Shown here: positions 16,231 to 17,037 of the stretch, in pieces
Numbering within the stretch: the first letter of the stretch is position 1
How the letters are laid out: each line of letters starts with the position of its first letter
DNA from: JAHHLP01 sp041609895
Lineage (GTDB): Bacteria > Bacteroidota > Rhodothermia > Rhodothermales > JABDKH01
Assembly: GCA_041609895.1 (NCBI GenBank)
Contig: JBFIPX010000058.1
Coordinates: 1 to 17,037, forward strand
Length of the DNA stretch: 17,037 bases
Direction: 5' to 3'
Translations under genes and position numbers: made by a program
The notes under the pieces: model-generated
The model's database searches: none
What the model was told of the DNA's origin: nothing
What the model saw: the letters and a program-made list of their open reading frames with translations, nothing else

Positions 16231-16232
16231 GA

Positions 16233-17037
16233 CTATTCGACCGTCACGCTCTTGGCAAGATTTCTTGGCTGATCAACGTCGCACCCACGCATGACCGCTA
16301 TGTAGTAGGCGAGCAGCTGCAGCGGTACAACGGTCAGTAGCGGGGTCAGGTATTCATGGGTCTCCGGCACCCTGATCACGAACTCGCACAACCGATCGAG
16401 CGATTCCCCGTTGTCGGTTATTGCGATGACCGTCCCTTTTCGGGCGACGACCTCCTCAATGTTTGAGACGACCTTACTGTAGGTCGAGTCATTCATCGCA
16501 ATGAAGACGACAGGCATGAAGTGATCGATGAGAGCGATCGGGCCATGCTTCATTTCCGCTGCTGGATATCCCTCAGCGTGGATGTATGATATCTCCTTGA
16601 GCTTCAAGGCACCCTCTAGGGCAACCGGGAAGTTGTAGCCGCGCCCGAGATACAGAAAGTTGGACGCGTACCGATACGCCTGGGCAATTCCCTCTATCAC
16701 GGGCGCCTGATCGAGGATCTGCCTCACTTTCTGAGGGATCTGAACCAGCGAACGCAAACAGGCGGACATCTCTTCATCCGAGATCGTTTCGCGCAGCTTC
16801 GCCATTTTGAGCGCGATCATCGCCAAAACCAGTACCTGTGCGCTGAAGGCTTTGGTGGAAGCTACGCCGATCTCGGGTCCTACATGCAGGTATACGCCGG
16901 CATCGGTTTCGCGCGCAATCGTGCTGCCGACACCATTGCAGATTCCCAGAACGAGCACGCCCTGCTTTTGGGCCTCCCACACGGCGGCCAGCGTGTCGGC
17001 CGTCTCACCGCTCTGCGAAATGACGATCACTACATCG
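16233..17037 (-). CDS. glmS: Glutamine--fructose-6-phosphate aminotransferase (isomerizing), C-terminal part
   Basis: Cytoplasmic enzyme making glucosamine-6-phosphate from fructose-6-phosphate and glutamine, the first step toward cell-wall amino sugars. Only the last 267 codons or so are here; the 5' part, including the glutaminase domain with its N-terminal Cys, lies beyond the right edge. What is visible is most of the sugar isomerase (SIS) half: VIVISQSGETADTLAAVWEA at the edge (first SIS phosphate-binding loop), EIGVASTKAFSAQ, then the second SIS unit with EGALKLKEISYIHAEGY and EMKHGPIALID. The latter stretches hold the Glu and His that act in ring opening and isomerisation. The C-terminus is the near-invariant DQPRNLAKSVTVE with the active-site Lys. 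The gene is intact as far as it goes. It stands upstream of prfA on the same strand. Confidence 0.97.
   Translation of the reverse strand, partial: DVVIVISQSGETADTLAAVWEAQKQGVLVLGICNGVGSTIARETDAGVYLHVGPEIGVASTKAFSAQVLVLAMIALKMAKLRETISDEEMSACLRSLVQIPQKVRQILDQAPVIEGIAQAYRYASNFLYLGRGYNFPVALEGALKLKEISYIHAEGYPAAEMKHGPIALIDHFMPVVFIAMNDSTYSKVVSNIEEVVARKGTVIAITDNGESLDRLCEFVIRVPETHEYLTPLLTVVPLQLLAYYIAVMRGCDVDQPRNLAKSVTVE

Overview
The window is bacterial, densely coded, moderately GC-rich chromosomal DNA and consists mostly of core and envelope genes. I see no phage, transposon, CRISPR, tRNA or rRNA signal. Fourteen protein genes are supported, and one of them (glmS) is cut by the right edge. The likely host is a member of Bacteroidota in the broad sense, possibly Rhodothermales-like. 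That is an inference from three things: DUF4382 lipoproteins, a DUF5117/DUF4953-type secreted metalloprotease, and a near absence of Shine-Dalgarno sites except on the bS6 and bS18 genes. Gemmatimonadota or a related group is not excluded.

Left part (1-4976): two exported zinc peptidases face each other, a DUF885-family lipoprotein (+) and a large HExxHxxGxxH metalloprotease (-). A 272-bp divergent intergenic region follows. Middle left (4977-8549): an SLC13/DASS-type sodium:anion symporter is followed by acetyl-CoA synthetase (acs), same strand, 81 bp apart. Middle (8629-10095): two tandem paralogous DUF4382 lipoproteins on the minus strand, each followed by its own intrinsic terminator. Then (10249-11567) come a degenerate universal stress protein and an AIM24-family protein, both on the plus strand.

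Right part (11604-17037), all on the minus strand: reading leftwards from the edge, glmS (partial), prfA, the ribosomal operon rpsF-rpsR-rplI with an intrinsic terminator, and a full-length DsbD-type transmembrane thiol reductase that starts about 30 bases past that terminator. The 50 nt in front of rpsF can be drawn as three abutting hairpins, the last enclosing the Shine-Dalgarno site. This suggests autoregulation by the S6:S18 complex.

I found no convincing undescribed multi-gene system. The points most worth following up are the Shine-Dalgarno contrast at bS6/bS18, the rpsF leader, the extra cysteine pair in DsbD, the terminator placed just ahead of dsbD, and the tandem DUF4382 pair. No gap between genes exceeds 300 bases.
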